Shown: in pieces, positions 34,936-42,669 of the stretch
Layout of the letters: each line of letters opens with the position of its first letter
How positions within the stretch are numbered: the first letter of the stretch is position 1
From: Saccharopolyspora thermophila
GTDB lineage: Bacteria; Actinomycetota; Actinomycetes; Mycobacteriales; Pseudonocardiaceae
Length of the DNA: 53,908 nt
Assembly (NCBI RefSeq): GCF_014646075.1
Contig: NZ_BMMT01000024.1
Span: 1-53,908, forward strand
Direction of reading: 5' to 3'
Made by a program: the position numbers and the translations under genes
Notes under the pieces: generated by a model
The model's input: the letters and a program-made list of their open reading frames with translations, nothing else
What the model was told of the DNA's origin: nothing
Database searches by the model: none

Positions 34936-35994
34936 GTGACCGACTCGACGAGAGCCGATCTGCGCCCCGCGGACACCCATGCCGGTGCGCCGCGGGGCGC
35001 TTCGGCGCCCAGTTCCGGACCGGAGGCTGCCATTTCCGCTCCTGACACGTCCGCGGGCAAAACCTTCCGCATCGGCGACCGGGTGTTCTCCGCGATCGCG
35101 ACCGCCTCCGGCGCCTTCGTCGTGGCGCTCATCGCCGCGATCGGGATCTTCCTGCTGATCCGCGCGATCCCGGCGCTGCAGGTCAACCAGGTGAACTTCC
35201 TGTTCAGCCGGGCGTGGGACACCCGGGACCCGAACAACATGAGTTTCGGGATCCTCGATCTGGCCTGGATCACCGTGGCCAGCTCGGTGGTCGCGCTGAT
35301 CATCGCGATGCCGCTGTCCTGCGGCATTGCGCTGTTCCTGACGCGCTACGCCCCGCGCAGCCTGGCGCGCCCGTTCGCCTACCTCGTCGACCTGCTGGCC
35401 GCGGTCCCCTCGGTGGTCTACGGCCTGTGGGGCTTCCTGGTGCTGGGCCCGGTGCTGCGGCCGGTCGCGCTGTGGCTGAACGAGAACCTCGGCTGGATCC
35501 CGCTGTTCGCCCAGGGCAACGTGCAGCCGCTGGGGTCGGGAACGGACGTGTTCACCGCGGGCATCGTGCTCGCCGTGATGATCATCCCGACGATCACCGG
35601 GGTGACCCGCGAGGTCTTCTCCCGCACCCCCACCGCCCAGATCGAGGGCGCCCTGGCGCTCGGCGCCACGCAGTGGGAGGTCGTGCGCACCACGGTGTGG
35701 CCGTTCGGCCGCAACGGCTTCATCGGGGGCTCGATGCTGGGGCTGGGTCGGGCCCTCGGCGAGACCATGGCGCTGACGATCATCCTGAGCATGGTCAATG
35801 CGCCGCCGAACTACAGCATCTTCGACGCCGGCGCCACCTTCGCCTCCAAGATCGCGCTCGGTGCCGCCGAGTTCAACAACAACCTGCAGGTGGGCGCCTA
35901 CATCTCGGCCGGGCTGGTGCTGTTCATCATCACCTTCGCCGTCAACGCGATCGCCCGGTGGATCGAGAACGCCAGCGGTAGGGGGAAAGCATGA
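34936..35994 (+). CDS. pstC: Phosphate ABC transporter permease PstC
   Basis: 352 aa from GTG 34936 (VTDSTRADLR); a TTG at 34882 is an alternative. A cytoplasmic head of about 60 residues, then six membrane helices. The ABC-permease EAA-type loop is visible in EGALALGATQWEVVRTTVWPF. The stop overlaps the pstA ATG (ATGA), so the two are coupled. Together with PstA it forms the channel for phosphate. Confidence 0.94.
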   Translation: MTDSTRADLRPADTHAGAPRGASAPSSGPEAAISAPDTSAGKTFRIGDRVFSAIATASGAFVVALIAAIGIFLLIRAIPALQVNQVNFLFSRAWDTRDPNNMSFGILDLAWITVASSVVALIIAMPLSCGIALFLTRYAPRSLARPFAYLVDLLAAVPSVVYGLWGFLVLGPVLRPVALWLNENLGWIPLFAQGNVQPLGSGTDVFTAGIVLAVMIIPTITGVTREVFSRTPTAQIEGALALGATQWEVVRTTVWPFGRNGFIGGSMLGLGRALGETMALTIILSMVNAPPNYSIFDAGATFASKIALGAAEFNNNLQVGAYISAGLVLFIITFAVNAIARWIENASGRGKA

Positions 35995-36905
35995 GGACCG
36001 ACACCGCTGACGTGGAGCAGCCGGCCACGCCACCGGCGTTCCAGCGGATCAGCGCCGCCCGCAAGATCAAGAACAACCTGGCGACCACGCTGTTCGCCGC
36101 GGCGTTCGTGGTCGCTGTCGTGCCGCTGCTGTGGGTGCTGTGGACGCTGCTGGAGCGCGGCCTGCGGCCGGTGCTCAGCAGCACCTGGTGGACGCACTCG
36201 TTCAACGGCCTGCTGCCCACCGACTTCGGCGGCGGCATCTACCACGCGCTCGCCGGTACCCTTCTCGAAGGGCTGGTGTGCCTGGTCATCTCGGTGCCGC
36301 TGGGCATCATGGTCGGCATCTACCTGGTGGAGTACGGGCGCCAGTCGCGGTTGGCGCGGGTCGCCACGTTCATGGTGGACATCCTCAGCGGTCTGCCGTC
36401 GATCGTGGCGGGCCTGTTCATCTACGCGCTGTGGATCACCACGTTCGGTTTCACCCGCAGCGGCATCGCGGTGGCGTTCGCGCTGCTGCTGCTGATGCTC
36501 CCGGTGGTCGTCCGGGTCACCGAGACGATGCTGCTGATCGTGCCGGACGAGCTGCGTGAGGCGTCCTACGCACTCGGCCTGCCGAAATGGAAGACGATCG
36601 TCCGGATCGTGCTGCCGACGGCCCTGTCGGGCATCGTCACCGGCGTCATGCTCGGTCTGGCCCGCGTGCTGGGCGAGACGGCTCCGCTGCTGATCCTGGT
36701 GGGCTACTCGAGCTCCATCAACTTCAACCTGTTCGACGGGGAGATGGCGTCGCTGCCGCTGACGATCTACATGGAGCGCAGCACCGCGACCGAGGCCGGT
36801 GACTACCGGATGTGGGGGGCCGCGCTGACCCTCGTGCTGGTCATCATGCTGATCAACGTCGTCGCGTCGCTGCTGTCCAAGCTTTTCGCGATCAAGACCA
36901 AATAG
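35991..36905 (+). CDS. pstA: Phosphate ABC transporter permease PstA
   Basis: 304 aa, six membrane helices. The EAA loop is REASYALGLPKWKTIVRIVLP. Conserved segments: SGLPSIVAGLFIYAL and GLARVLGETAPLLIL. The start overlaps the pstC stop by four bases; pstB follows 15 bases later. Assembles with PstC. Confidence 0.95.
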   Translation: MRTDTADVEQPATPPAFQRISAARKIKNNLATTLFAAAFVVAVVPLLWVLWTLLERGLRPVLSSTWWTHSFNGLLPTDFGGGIYHALAGTLLEGLVCLVISVPLGIMVGIYLVEYGRQSRLARVATFMVDILSGLPSIVAGLFIYALWITTFGFTRSGIAVAFALLLLMLPVVVRVTETMLLIVPDELREASYALGLPKWKTIVRIVLPTALSGIVTGVMLGLARVLGETAPLLILVGYSSSINFNLFDGEMASLPLTIYMERSTATEAGDYRMWGAALTLVLVIMLINVVASLLSKLFAIKTK

Positions 36906-36920
36906 GGCGGTACCGAACTC

Positions 36921-37697
36921 ATGGCCAAGCGTCTCGACATCAAGGACCTGAACCTGTACTACGGCAGGTTCCACGCCGTGCAGGACGTGACCCTGCAGGT
37001 TCCGGCTCGCAGCGTCACCGCCTTCATTGGCCCGTCCGGTTGTGGCAAGTCGACCGTGCTGCGTTCGCTGAACCGGATGCACGAGGTCATCCCGGGCGCC
37101 CGGGTCGACGGCAAGGTGCTGCTGGACGGCGAGGACATCTACGCCAGCGACGTGGACCCGGTCCAGGTGCGCCGCACCATCGGCATGGTGTTCCAGCGGC
37201 CGAACCCGTTCCCGACGATGTCGATCCGGGACAACGTGGTGGCCGGGCTGAAGCTGGCGGGCGAGAAGAACAAGAGCAAGCTCGACGAGATCGCCGAGCA
37301 GGCCCTGCGTGGCGCGAACCTCTGGGACGAGGTCAAGGACCGGCTCGGCAAGCCGGGCGGCGGCCTGTCCGGTGGTCAGCAGCAGCGCCTGTGCATCGCG
37401 CGGGCGATCGCGGTGCGCCCGGACGTGCTGCTGATGGACGAGCCGTGCTCGGCGTTGGACCCGATCTCGACCCTGGCGATCGAGGACCTGATCTCGCAGC
37501 TCAAGCAGGACTACACGATCGTCATCGTCACCCACAACATGCAGCAGGCGGCGCGGGTCAGCGACCAGACGGCGTTTTTCAACCTGCGTGCGGTGGGCGA
37601 GCCGGGCCAGTTGGTGGAGATCGACGAGACGGGCAAGATCTTCTCCAACCCGAGCCAGAAGGCGACGGAGGACTACATCTCCGGCCGCTTCGGCTGA
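36921..37697 (+). CDS. pstB: Phosphate ABC transporter ATP-binding protein PstB
   Basis: 258 aa. Walker [10 protein letters not shown] at residues 37-45, ABC signature LSGGQQQR, Walker [13 protein letters not shown] and the H-loop [13 protein letters not shown]. Energises phosphate import. The gene ends the pst operon at a strong hairpin (37718-37752). phoU, its usual neighbour, lies 4.2 kb away beyond an inserted regulatory block. Confidence 0.97.
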   Translation: MAKRLDIKDLNLYYGRFHAVQDVTLQVPARSVTAFIGPSGCGKSTVLRSLNRMHEVIPGARVDGKVLLDGEDIYASDVDPVQVRRTIGMVFQRPNPFPTMSIRDNVVAGLKLAGEKNKSKLDEIAEQALRGANLWDEVKDRLGKPGGGLSGGQQQRLCIARAIAVRPDVLLMDEPCSALDPISTLAIEDLISQLKQDYTIVIVTHNMQQAARVSDQTAFFNLRAVGEPGQLVEIDETGKIFSNPSQKATEDYISGRFG

Positions 37698-37717
37698 TCC
37701 CGTCGAGCAGTGGTCAG

Positions 37718-37752
37718 GGGGCACCCTTCACGAAGTTGGCGAAGGGTGCCCC
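37718..37752. terminator. Terminator at the end of pstSCAB
   Basis: GGGGCACCCTTC at 37718-37729 pairs perfectly with GAAGGGTGCCCC at 37741-37752 (12 bp, 11-nt loop). It lies between the convergent pstB and DUF397 genes. Confidence 0.8.
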
Positions 37753-37760
37753 TGAGCTGT

Positions 37761-38012
37761 TCAGCGACGGAACCGGTCACCCTTCACGGCGGCGATGAAC
37801 GCCTGCCACTGCGCGGGAGTGGTGGTGAAGTACCCACCGTCCCGGTCCTTGGTGTCACGAACCGCGGCCCCACCGGATAACCCACCGACCTCGACGCAGT
37901 TGCCGTTGGGGTGGCTGTAGCTGGAGGTCCGCCAGCCCGTCACGCGCCCGACCTCGACGCAGTTGGTTTGGTTGCCGCTGTAGCTGGACTTACGCCATCC
38001 GACAGGTTTCAT
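37761..38012 (-). CDS. DUF397 protein with duplicated N-terminal motif
   Basis: 83 aa. DUF397 proteins normally have one WRKSSYS...NCVEV motif. Here it is present twice, GWRKSSYSGNQTNCVEVG then GWRTSSYSHPNGNCVEVG, followed by the usual VRDTKDRDGG and TPAQWQAFI. The ATG overlaps the stop of the XRE gene (ATGA), so they are coupled. This pair is the WhiJ-like regulator plus DUF397 partner common in actinobacteria, proposed to act like toxin-antitoxin or as a developmental switch. Biochemical role unknown. Confidence 0.9.
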   Translation of the reverse strand: MKPVGWRKSSYSGNQTNCVEVGRVTGWRTSSYSHPNGNCVEVGGLSGGAAVRDTKDRDGGYFTTTPAQWQAFIAAVKGDRFRR

Positions 38013-38785
38013 TGTGACGACTCCATCTCGTCGTGGACTTGTGCGATCAGTTTCGCCGAGGCTGCAGGACTGAGTGAAACACTGAGAATGCGATCGATGG
38101 CACCGCGATACGCCTGAACATCGTCAGCGTCAGGGACGAAGGCCCCGGAGCTGTAGTGCTCGAAGTGCACGACGGAAGGCGAGTCCGGAAAGTCGTAGAG
38201 CACGAACGGTCCCACCAGGCCAGGGTGCCAGCCTATACGTGGTGGAACCACGCGGATCGTCACGTTGTCCCGTGAACCGAGTTCCAGCAGGTATTGGAGT
38301 TGCTCACGCATCGTTTCGGTAGTGCCGATGTTGTCCCGAAGAGCGTCCTCGCCGATCAAGGCCAAGAAGTGCACCGGATTCTTGCGAACTACGACCTCAC
38401 GACGAGCGATTCGCAGCATGACGCGGGATTCGACTTCATGAGCAGGTAGACCACCAGCGATCGAGACCGCACGAGCGTAGTAGGTCGACTGCAACAGTCC
38501 GGGAATGATCGCTGGCGCCCACTCGACGATCGAGGACGCCGAGCGTTCGCACTCGACCGCTCCGGCGAGCTGGTGCGGGATACCCGGCATGCCGACTGTC
38601 AGCCAGTTCGGTTCGCTGGCGTGACGGGCGAGTTCCACCAACCGCTGCTTCTCCTTGCCGGTCACTCCGGCAGCGGTCAGCAGCGACGCGACATCTTCCG
38701 GCGTTGGTACGCGGCGACCGGTTTCCCAGTGCGACACCGTTCCATGGCTCAGGCCCAGGCGTCTGCTCAGCTCGCGTCCGCTCAC
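38009..38785 (-). CDS. XRE-family regulator with DUF5753 domain (WhiJ-like)
   Basis: 258 aa from GTG 38785. The helix-turn-helix (GRELSRRLGLSHGTVSHWETGRRVP) is at the very N-terminus, and DUF5753 fills the rest (ECERSASSIVEWAPAIIPGLLQ, RNIGTTETMREQLQYLLEL, FPDSPSVVHFEHY). In this start model helix 1 of the XRE fold is missing. The same frame upstream encodes GGLAAAIRAVREHSGV, a typical helix 1, but has no ATG, GTG or TTG before an in-frame stop. Either the true start is non-standard or the gene has lost its start. It pairs with DUF397 downstream. Confidence 0.85.
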   Translation of the reverse strand: MSGRELSRRLGLSHGTVSHWETGRRVPTPEDVASLLTAAGVTGKEKQRLVELARHASEPNWLTVGMPGIPHQLAGAVECERSASSIVEWAPAIIPGLLQSTYYARAVSIAGGLPAHEVESRVMLRIARREVVVRKNPVHFLALIGEDALRDNIGTTETMREQLQYLLELGSRDNVTIRVVPPRIGWHPGLVGPFVLYDFPDSPSVVHFEHYSSGAFVPDADDVQAYRGAIDRILSVSLSPAASAKLIAQVHDEMESSQ

Positions 38786-38791
38786 ACCTGA

Positions 38792-38911
38792 GTGTTCCCG
38801 AACAGCGCGGATCGCCGCGGCAAGTCCGCCACGGCCACGGCCCTCGACGAGATTTCCCGCCTGTTGCGCGAGAAGAGCCCGAACCGGATCAAAGCGGAGA
38901 GGACCACCTGA
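38792..38911 (+). CDS. 39-aa hypothetical ORF antisense to the XRE upstream region
   Basis: GTG 38792 to TGA 38911, ending DEISRLLREKSPNRIKAERTT. About 90 percent of its codons end in G or C, against about half for the opposing strand, a good coding sign. No ribosome-binding site is seen, and an in-frame TGA lies just upstream. The next ORF starts directly after the stop (TGAATG). It may be a real small gene or a fragment. Confidence 0.4.
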   Translation: MFPNSADRRGKSATATALDEISRLLREKSPNRIKAERTT

Positions 38912-39208
38912 ATGTCAATCACCCTGCCGCAACTGGCCGCGATCTCCGGTATAGCCGCCTTCTACCTGATCACGACGTGCTGGCGAACCTACCGCCCGCA
39001 GCACGCCGGAGGCGGTGAGGGAGCGCTGACCGTCTGGCAGCTGATCGCGCAGGTTGAAGCAGAACGTCAGAAACGCGAACGAGTCGGCCGCCACCGCCTC
39101 CGAGAACCAGCTGACACCACACCGGTAATCCCACTGTCCACACCAGACCCGTCCCCGCCTCCGCCGGAACTCCAGCGAAGAGTTCTGGACGCCCTCAGGC
39201 GCCTCTGA
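38912..39208 (+). CDS. Small hypothetical membrane-anchored protein
   Basis: 98 aa from ATG 38912, GGAGAGG about 12 bases upstream. One N-terminal hydrophobic helix (LPQLAAISGIAAFYLITTC), then a charged helix (LIAQVEAERQKRERVGRHR) and a Pro-rich stretch before LQRRVLDALRRL. No family recognised. It follows the 39-aa ORF with zero gap and is divergent from the XRE/DUF397 pair, so it may belong to that module. Confidence 0.6.
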   Translation: MSITLPQLAAISGIAAFYLITTCWRTYRPQHAGGGEGALTVWQLIAQVEAERQKRERVGRHRLREPADTTPVIPLSTPDPSPPPPELQRRVLDALRRL

Positions 39209-39396
39209 CCCCGAACCCCGGGCCGTGCGGCTGACGCCCTCCCGCGGCGTCCCCGGCCCCTGCGGGCCGGTCGGTGCGTCACCCCTCCCCACGCACCGAC
39301 CGGCCATCCCAGCGATCGCGGCCGGCCCGGACCGGTGCGGGTGAACGGCACCCTCGACCGGTCGGACAAGGGTGCCGTTCACTCATCCGATCACTC

Positions 39397-39759
39397 TCAC
39401 GCGGTCGGGACCTTGTCCAGGAAACCGTGCACGTTCCGGATCCGGCCGTCGTCATCGAGCACCACCACATCGAAGCCCACCACCACGGCCTCGCCGCCCG
39501 CGGGGCCGAGCTCCCAGGTGAAGCGGGCGATGTCGTGGTGCGCGTCGAACAGCTCTCCCGCCCGGAACGCGAAGTCCGGGAACTGGGCCTGCACCGCCGC
39601 GATCGTGGCGTCGACCGCCTCCCGGCCCCGCGCGTCCGCCAGCGGGTCGGTGTAGGTGCCCTCCGGCGCCCACAACTCGTCCACCAGCGCGCGGCGCTTG
39701 TCGGCGTCCCGCTCGTTCCAGGCGGCGAGGTAGCGGTCCAGCAACCGGTCGAAGCTCAT
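39397..39759 (-). CDS. SnoaL-like/NTF2-fold protein
   Basis: 120 aa. Pattern FDRLLDRYLAAWNERDADKRRALVDELWAPEGTYTDP, then FAFRAGELFDAHHDIARFTWEL, typical of the cone-shaped NTF2 fold of SnoaL-like proteins (cyclases, isomerases, hydrolases or binding proteins). Catalytic role unknown. It is divergent from the MmyB-type regulator at 39885, the usual arrangement for a regulator and its target. Confidence 0.88.
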   Translation of the reverse strand: MSFDRLLDRYLAAWNERDADKRRALVDELWAPEGTYTDPLADARGREAVDATIAAVQAQFPDFAFRAGELFDAHHDIARFTWELGPAGGEAVVVGFDVVVLDDDGRIRNVHGFLDKVPTA

Positions 39760-39843
39760 CGTGCTCCCCTTCGTGGCTGAGCGGGAGTTCCGCTCGTCTT
39801 TCGTTGGTGAGCACCAGCCTGCTGCGCGCCGGTCATCCCGTCG

Positions 39844-39860
39844 ATTACGTCGGAGGTAAT
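39844..39860. promoter_or_regulatory. Inverted repeat in the SnoaL/MmyB divergent promoter
   Basis: ATTAC at 39844-39848, seven bases, GTAAT at 39856-39860, 24 bases before the regulator GTG. Location and symmetry suit autorepression and control of the SnoaL-like gene. Confidence 0.4.
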
Positions 39861-39884
39861 GGTCCGGCCGACTAGGGTCGAGAT

Positions 39885-40691
39885 GTGACCACGGTGGAAC
39901 CGCGCCCGGTGGGGGCGCTGCTGCGGGAGTGGCGGCAGCGGCGCAGGCTCAGCCAGCTCCAGCTCTCCATCGACGCCGACATCTCGACCCGGCACCTCAG
40001 CTTCGTCGAAACCGGCCGGTCCAAGCCGACCAAGGAGATGATCCTGCGGCTCAGCGAACACCTGGACGTGCCGCTGCGCGAACGCAATCAGCTCCTGCTG
40101 GCCGGCGGCTATGCCCCGGCGTATCCGGCGAGCGGACTCGACGCGCCCGAACTGGGAGCGGTGCGCGCGGCCCTGCGCCAGGTGCTGGCGGGGCACGAAC
40201 CGCACCCGGCGCTGGTGGTGGACCGGGCGTGGCGGCTCGTCGACAGCAACGCCAGTATCCGGCTGTTCCTCGAGGAAGTGGCTCCGGACCTGCTGGAACC
40301 GCCGGTGAACGTGCTGCGTCTGAGCCTGCATCCGCGCGGCATGGCGCCGAACATCGCCAACCTCGGCGAGTGGCGGGCGCACATCCTCGGCAGGCTCCGT
40401 CGGCAGGCGGCCGCAACAGCCGACCCGGAACTGGCCGAACTCCTCGCGGAGCTCCGTGACTATCCGTGCGACCAGCCGGAACCGGAGGTCGAACTGCCGG
40501 GCGCGAGCGACGTGGTTGTCCCGCTACGCTTCCGCCACCGTGGCCGGGAACTCGCTTTCCTGAGCATGACGGCGGTTTTCGGCACCCCGCTGGACGTCAC
40601 GGTCGCGGAACTGGCGATCGAGTCCTTCTTCCCCGCGGATCAGACCACAGTGGACACCCTCCGAGACCGAACCGGTGAACCCAGCTCCTGA
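39885..40691 (+). CDS. XRE-family regulator with MmyB-like ligand-binding domain
   Basis: 268 aa from GTG 39885. An N-terminal XRE helix-turn-helix (LLREWRQRRRLSQLQLSIDADISTRHLSFVETGRSKP) and a MmyB-like PAS-type domain (PALVVDRAWRLVDSNASIRLF, NVLRLSLHPRGMAPNIANL). MmyB-type domains are thought to bind fatty acyl ligands. Its neighbour SnoaL-like gene on the other strand is the likely target. The gene is followed by a cluster of hairpins. Confidence 0.92.
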   Translation: MTTVEPRPVGALLREWRQRRRLSQLQLSIDADISTRHLSFVETGRSKPTKEMILRLSEHLDVPLRERNQLLLAGGYAPAYPASGLDAPELGAVRAALRQVLAGHEPHPALVVDRAWRLVDSNASIRLFLEEVAPDLLEPPVNVLRLSLHPRGMAPNIANLGEWRAHILGRLRRQAAATADPELAELLAELRDYPCDQPEPEVELPGASDVVVPLRFRHRGRELAFLSMTAVFGTPLDVTVAELAIESFFPADQTTVDTLRDRTGEPSS

Positions 40692-40716
40692 CTCACAAGC
40701 CCACCGCAGGGGGGAT

Positions 40717-40757
40717 TCCCAGATTCGCTTGAACTTGGGAACTTCCTCCTTCCCAAG
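40717..40757. repeat. Overlapping inverted repeats after the MmyB-type gene
   Basis: TCCCAGATTC (40717-40726) and GAACTTGGGA (40731-40740) form an imperfect stem (8 of 10). CTTGGGAA (40734-40741) and TTCCCAAG (40750-40757) form a perfect 8-bp stem. The two are mutually exclusive folds. Confidence 0.5.
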
Positions 40758-40794
40758 CACCCCGCCCCCAGACACCCCCGGGTCCCCAAAAGCC

Positions 40795-40814
40795 CCGAAT
40801 TGAGGCAAATTCGG
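40795..40814. repeat. REP-like hairpin, AGGCA-loop family, copy 1
   Basis: CCGAATT, loop GAGGCA, AATTCGG: a perfect 7-bp stem. It lies in the convergent gap of the MmyB-type and DUF5753 genes. Confidence 0.6.
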
Positions 40815-40835
40815 AAGCACCGAGGCGGGGAGGCT

Positions 40836-40857
40836 CCCAACTTCAGGCAAAGTTGGG
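40836..40857. repeat. REP-like hairpin, AGGCA-loop family, copy 2
   Basis: CCCAACTT, loop CAGGCA, AAGTTGGG: a perfect 8-bp stem, 21 bases after copy 1. Loop and outer pattern match copy 1 and the degenerate copy at 8893-8915. Confidence 0.6.
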
Positions 40858-40942
40858 GGTTCTGCGTGGGGTGGGATCGGGTGTTTGTGTTGGGGTGCGT
40901 AGTGCTCGGAAGTGTGGGCCGGAGCCGAGGCGTCGGGTGGGT

Positions 40943-41800
40943 TTACATTGGGGTTTCGTCGGCGATTGTTGAGATGAAGGCGCTGGAGTCCTTGGGGCTC
41001 AACGCCCGGGTGCACACCTGCTCGAACGCCCGCAGGTACTCGGCGGTGTCGGCAGCCTTGTCCAGGAACCGGGAGTTCGCCGAGTCGCCCAGGTGCACCA
41101 CCTGCGGGTCGGTGTCGTCCGGGAACGAGAACACCGCGATCCGGTCGCCCATCAGCGGATGCCCACCCGCCCGGAACGGCAGCACCTGGATCGTCACGTT
41201 GCGCCGGTACCCCAGCAGCACCAGGTGCTCCAACTGCTGGCGCATCACCCCCGGCCCGCCGACGGCGCGCCGCAGCGCCGACTCGTCGAGCACGGCCCAC
41301 AGCTCCAGCGGGGCCTCGCCCACCAACCGTTGCTGCCGGGTGGACAGGACGGTCAGCCGCTCCCGCAGCTCGTCCTCGCCGTAGCTGCGGGCGTCGGCGG
41401 TCAGCAGCGCCCGGCTGTAGTCGGCGGTCTGCAGCAGCTCCGGCAGCGGGTCCGCCCCGTAGCAGCTGACCGCCTTCGCCGAGGTCTCCAGGCCGAGGTA
41501 GGTCTGCAGGCCGGGCCGCTGCGCGGTGCTCGGGTACTGCTGCCACCAGCCGCGCTGCTTGGAGTCCTGCGCCAGCTCCACGAGCACCGCGACCTGGTCG
41601 GCGGTGGCCCCGTAGAACTCCGCCATGAGCCGCACGTCCGAGGTGCGGACCGGCACCCGGCCCAGTTCGATCTGGCTGATCTTGCCCTGCGAGCAGTCCA
41701 GGTGGGCGGCGACCTCGCGGTGCGTGCGGCCCGCGGACTCGCGGAGGCGCCGCAACTCGCTGCCCAGTCGCCGACGGTGCACGGTCGGACTCTTACGCAC
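40943..41800 (-). CDS. XRE-family regulator with DUF5753 domain
   Basis: 285 aa. Complete helix-turn-helix (RRLGSELRRLRESAGRTHREVAAHLDCSQGKISQIELGRVP), with helix 1 intact, unlike the paralogue at 38009. The DUF5753 region runs from about residue 100 (ETSAKAVSCYGADPLPELLQT, GYRRNVTIQVLPFRAGGHPLM, VVHLGDSANSRFLD). No DUF397 partner next to it. Third XRE regulator within 4 kb. Confidence 0.9.
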   Translation of the reverse strand: MRKSPTVHRRRLGSELRRLRESAGRTHREVAAHLDCSQGKISQIELGRVPVRTSDVRLMAEFYGATADQVAVLVELAQDSKQRGWWQQYPSTAQRPGLQTYLGLETSAKAVSCYGADPLPELLQTADYSRALLTADARSYGEDELRERLTVLSTRQQRLVGEAPLELWAVLDESALRRAVGGPGVMRQQLEHLVLLGYRRNVTIQVLPFRAGGHPLMGDRIAVFSFPDDTDPQVVHLGDSANSRFLDKAADTAEYLRAFEQVCTRALSPKDSSAFISTIADETPM

Positions 41801-41917
41801 CGCGCACCTCGCCGGAAGCGGTTCGGTACGTTCTCACCCGAGCGAGGATCGCACAACGCGATCGAGGCAGCGAGTATCGAAACCGGGTATTAATACGTCT
41901 GCCGCGAACTCGTGTGA

Positions 41918-42565
41918 TCAGCTGGTCGGCATCTTCCCGGTGACGGTGAACACCACGCGGCGGGCCACCGAGACGGCGTGGTCGGCGAACCGCTCGTAGA
42001 ACCGGCCCAGCAGCGTCACGTCCACGGCCGCGGCCACCCCGTGCGACCAGTTCGGGCTCATCATCACGGTGAACAGGTGCCGGTGGAGGTCGTCCATCTC
42101 GTCGTCGTCCTCCTCCATGCCCCGGGCCGAGTCCACGTCCTGGGTCTGGATGACGGAGCGGACCCGCCCGGCCAGCTTGACCGCGATGCGGCCCATCTCG
42201 GCGAAGTAGGGCTGCACGTCCGCGGGCAGCACCGCGCTCGGGTGGCGGCGGCGCGCGGCCTTGGCCACGTGCAGCGCCAGGTCGCCCATCCGTTCCAGGT
42301 CCTCGGCGGCGTGGATGGTGGAGATGACCGTGCGCAGGTCACCGGCCACCGGGGCCTGCAGCGCCAGCAGGCCGAAGGCGTGCTCCTCGGCACGCGCCCG
42401 CGCCTCGTCGACCTGCACGTCCTCCTCGATGACCTGCTCGGCGAGCTTCAGGTCGGCCTCCAGGAGGGCCTTGGTGGCCCGCTCCATGGCCCTGCCGACC
42501 ATGGTCGACATCGAAGCGAGTTCGTCGGCCAGCTTGCCGAGCTGTTCCTGGAAGACCTCACGCAT
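41918..42565 (-). CDS. phoU: Phosphate-signalling protein PhoU
   Basis: 215 aa from ATG 42565 ([17 protein letters not shown]). Two three-helix bundles with metal-binding acidic motifs ([28 protein letters not shown]). PhoU links the Pst transporter to phosphate sensing by the PhoR kinase and prevents excess uptake. It stands apart from pstSCAB here and on the opposite strand, with a regulatory island in between. Confidence 0.94.
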   Translation of the reverse strand: MREVFQEQLGKLADELASMSTMVGRAMERATKALLEADLKLAEQVIEEDVQVDEARARAEEHAFGLLALQAPVAGDLRTVISTIHAAEDLERMGDLALHVAKAARRRHPSAVLPADVQPYFAEMGRIAVKLAGRVRSVIQTQDVDSARGMEEDDDEMDDLHRHLFTVMMSPNWSHGVAAAVDVTLLGRFYERFADHAVSVARRVVFTVTGKMPTS

Positions 42566-42669
42566 GCCAATCAGACTACTTCCGGGCGGAATCGGACAGA
42601 ATGACCCGCGGTGAACCAGCGGTGAACGAACCATGATGAACCCGTTCCGGACCAGCCGGCAACCGCGGG

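Noticed and set aside
40717..40857. CRISPR-like array
   Set aside because: Hairpins differ in stem sequence, number only two to four, and have no regular spacers or cas genes nearby.
36921..42565. Defence system in the pstB-phoU island
   Set aside because: No nuclease, helicase, protease or other effector domain is found; the genes are regulators, DUF397 and an NTF2-fold protein.
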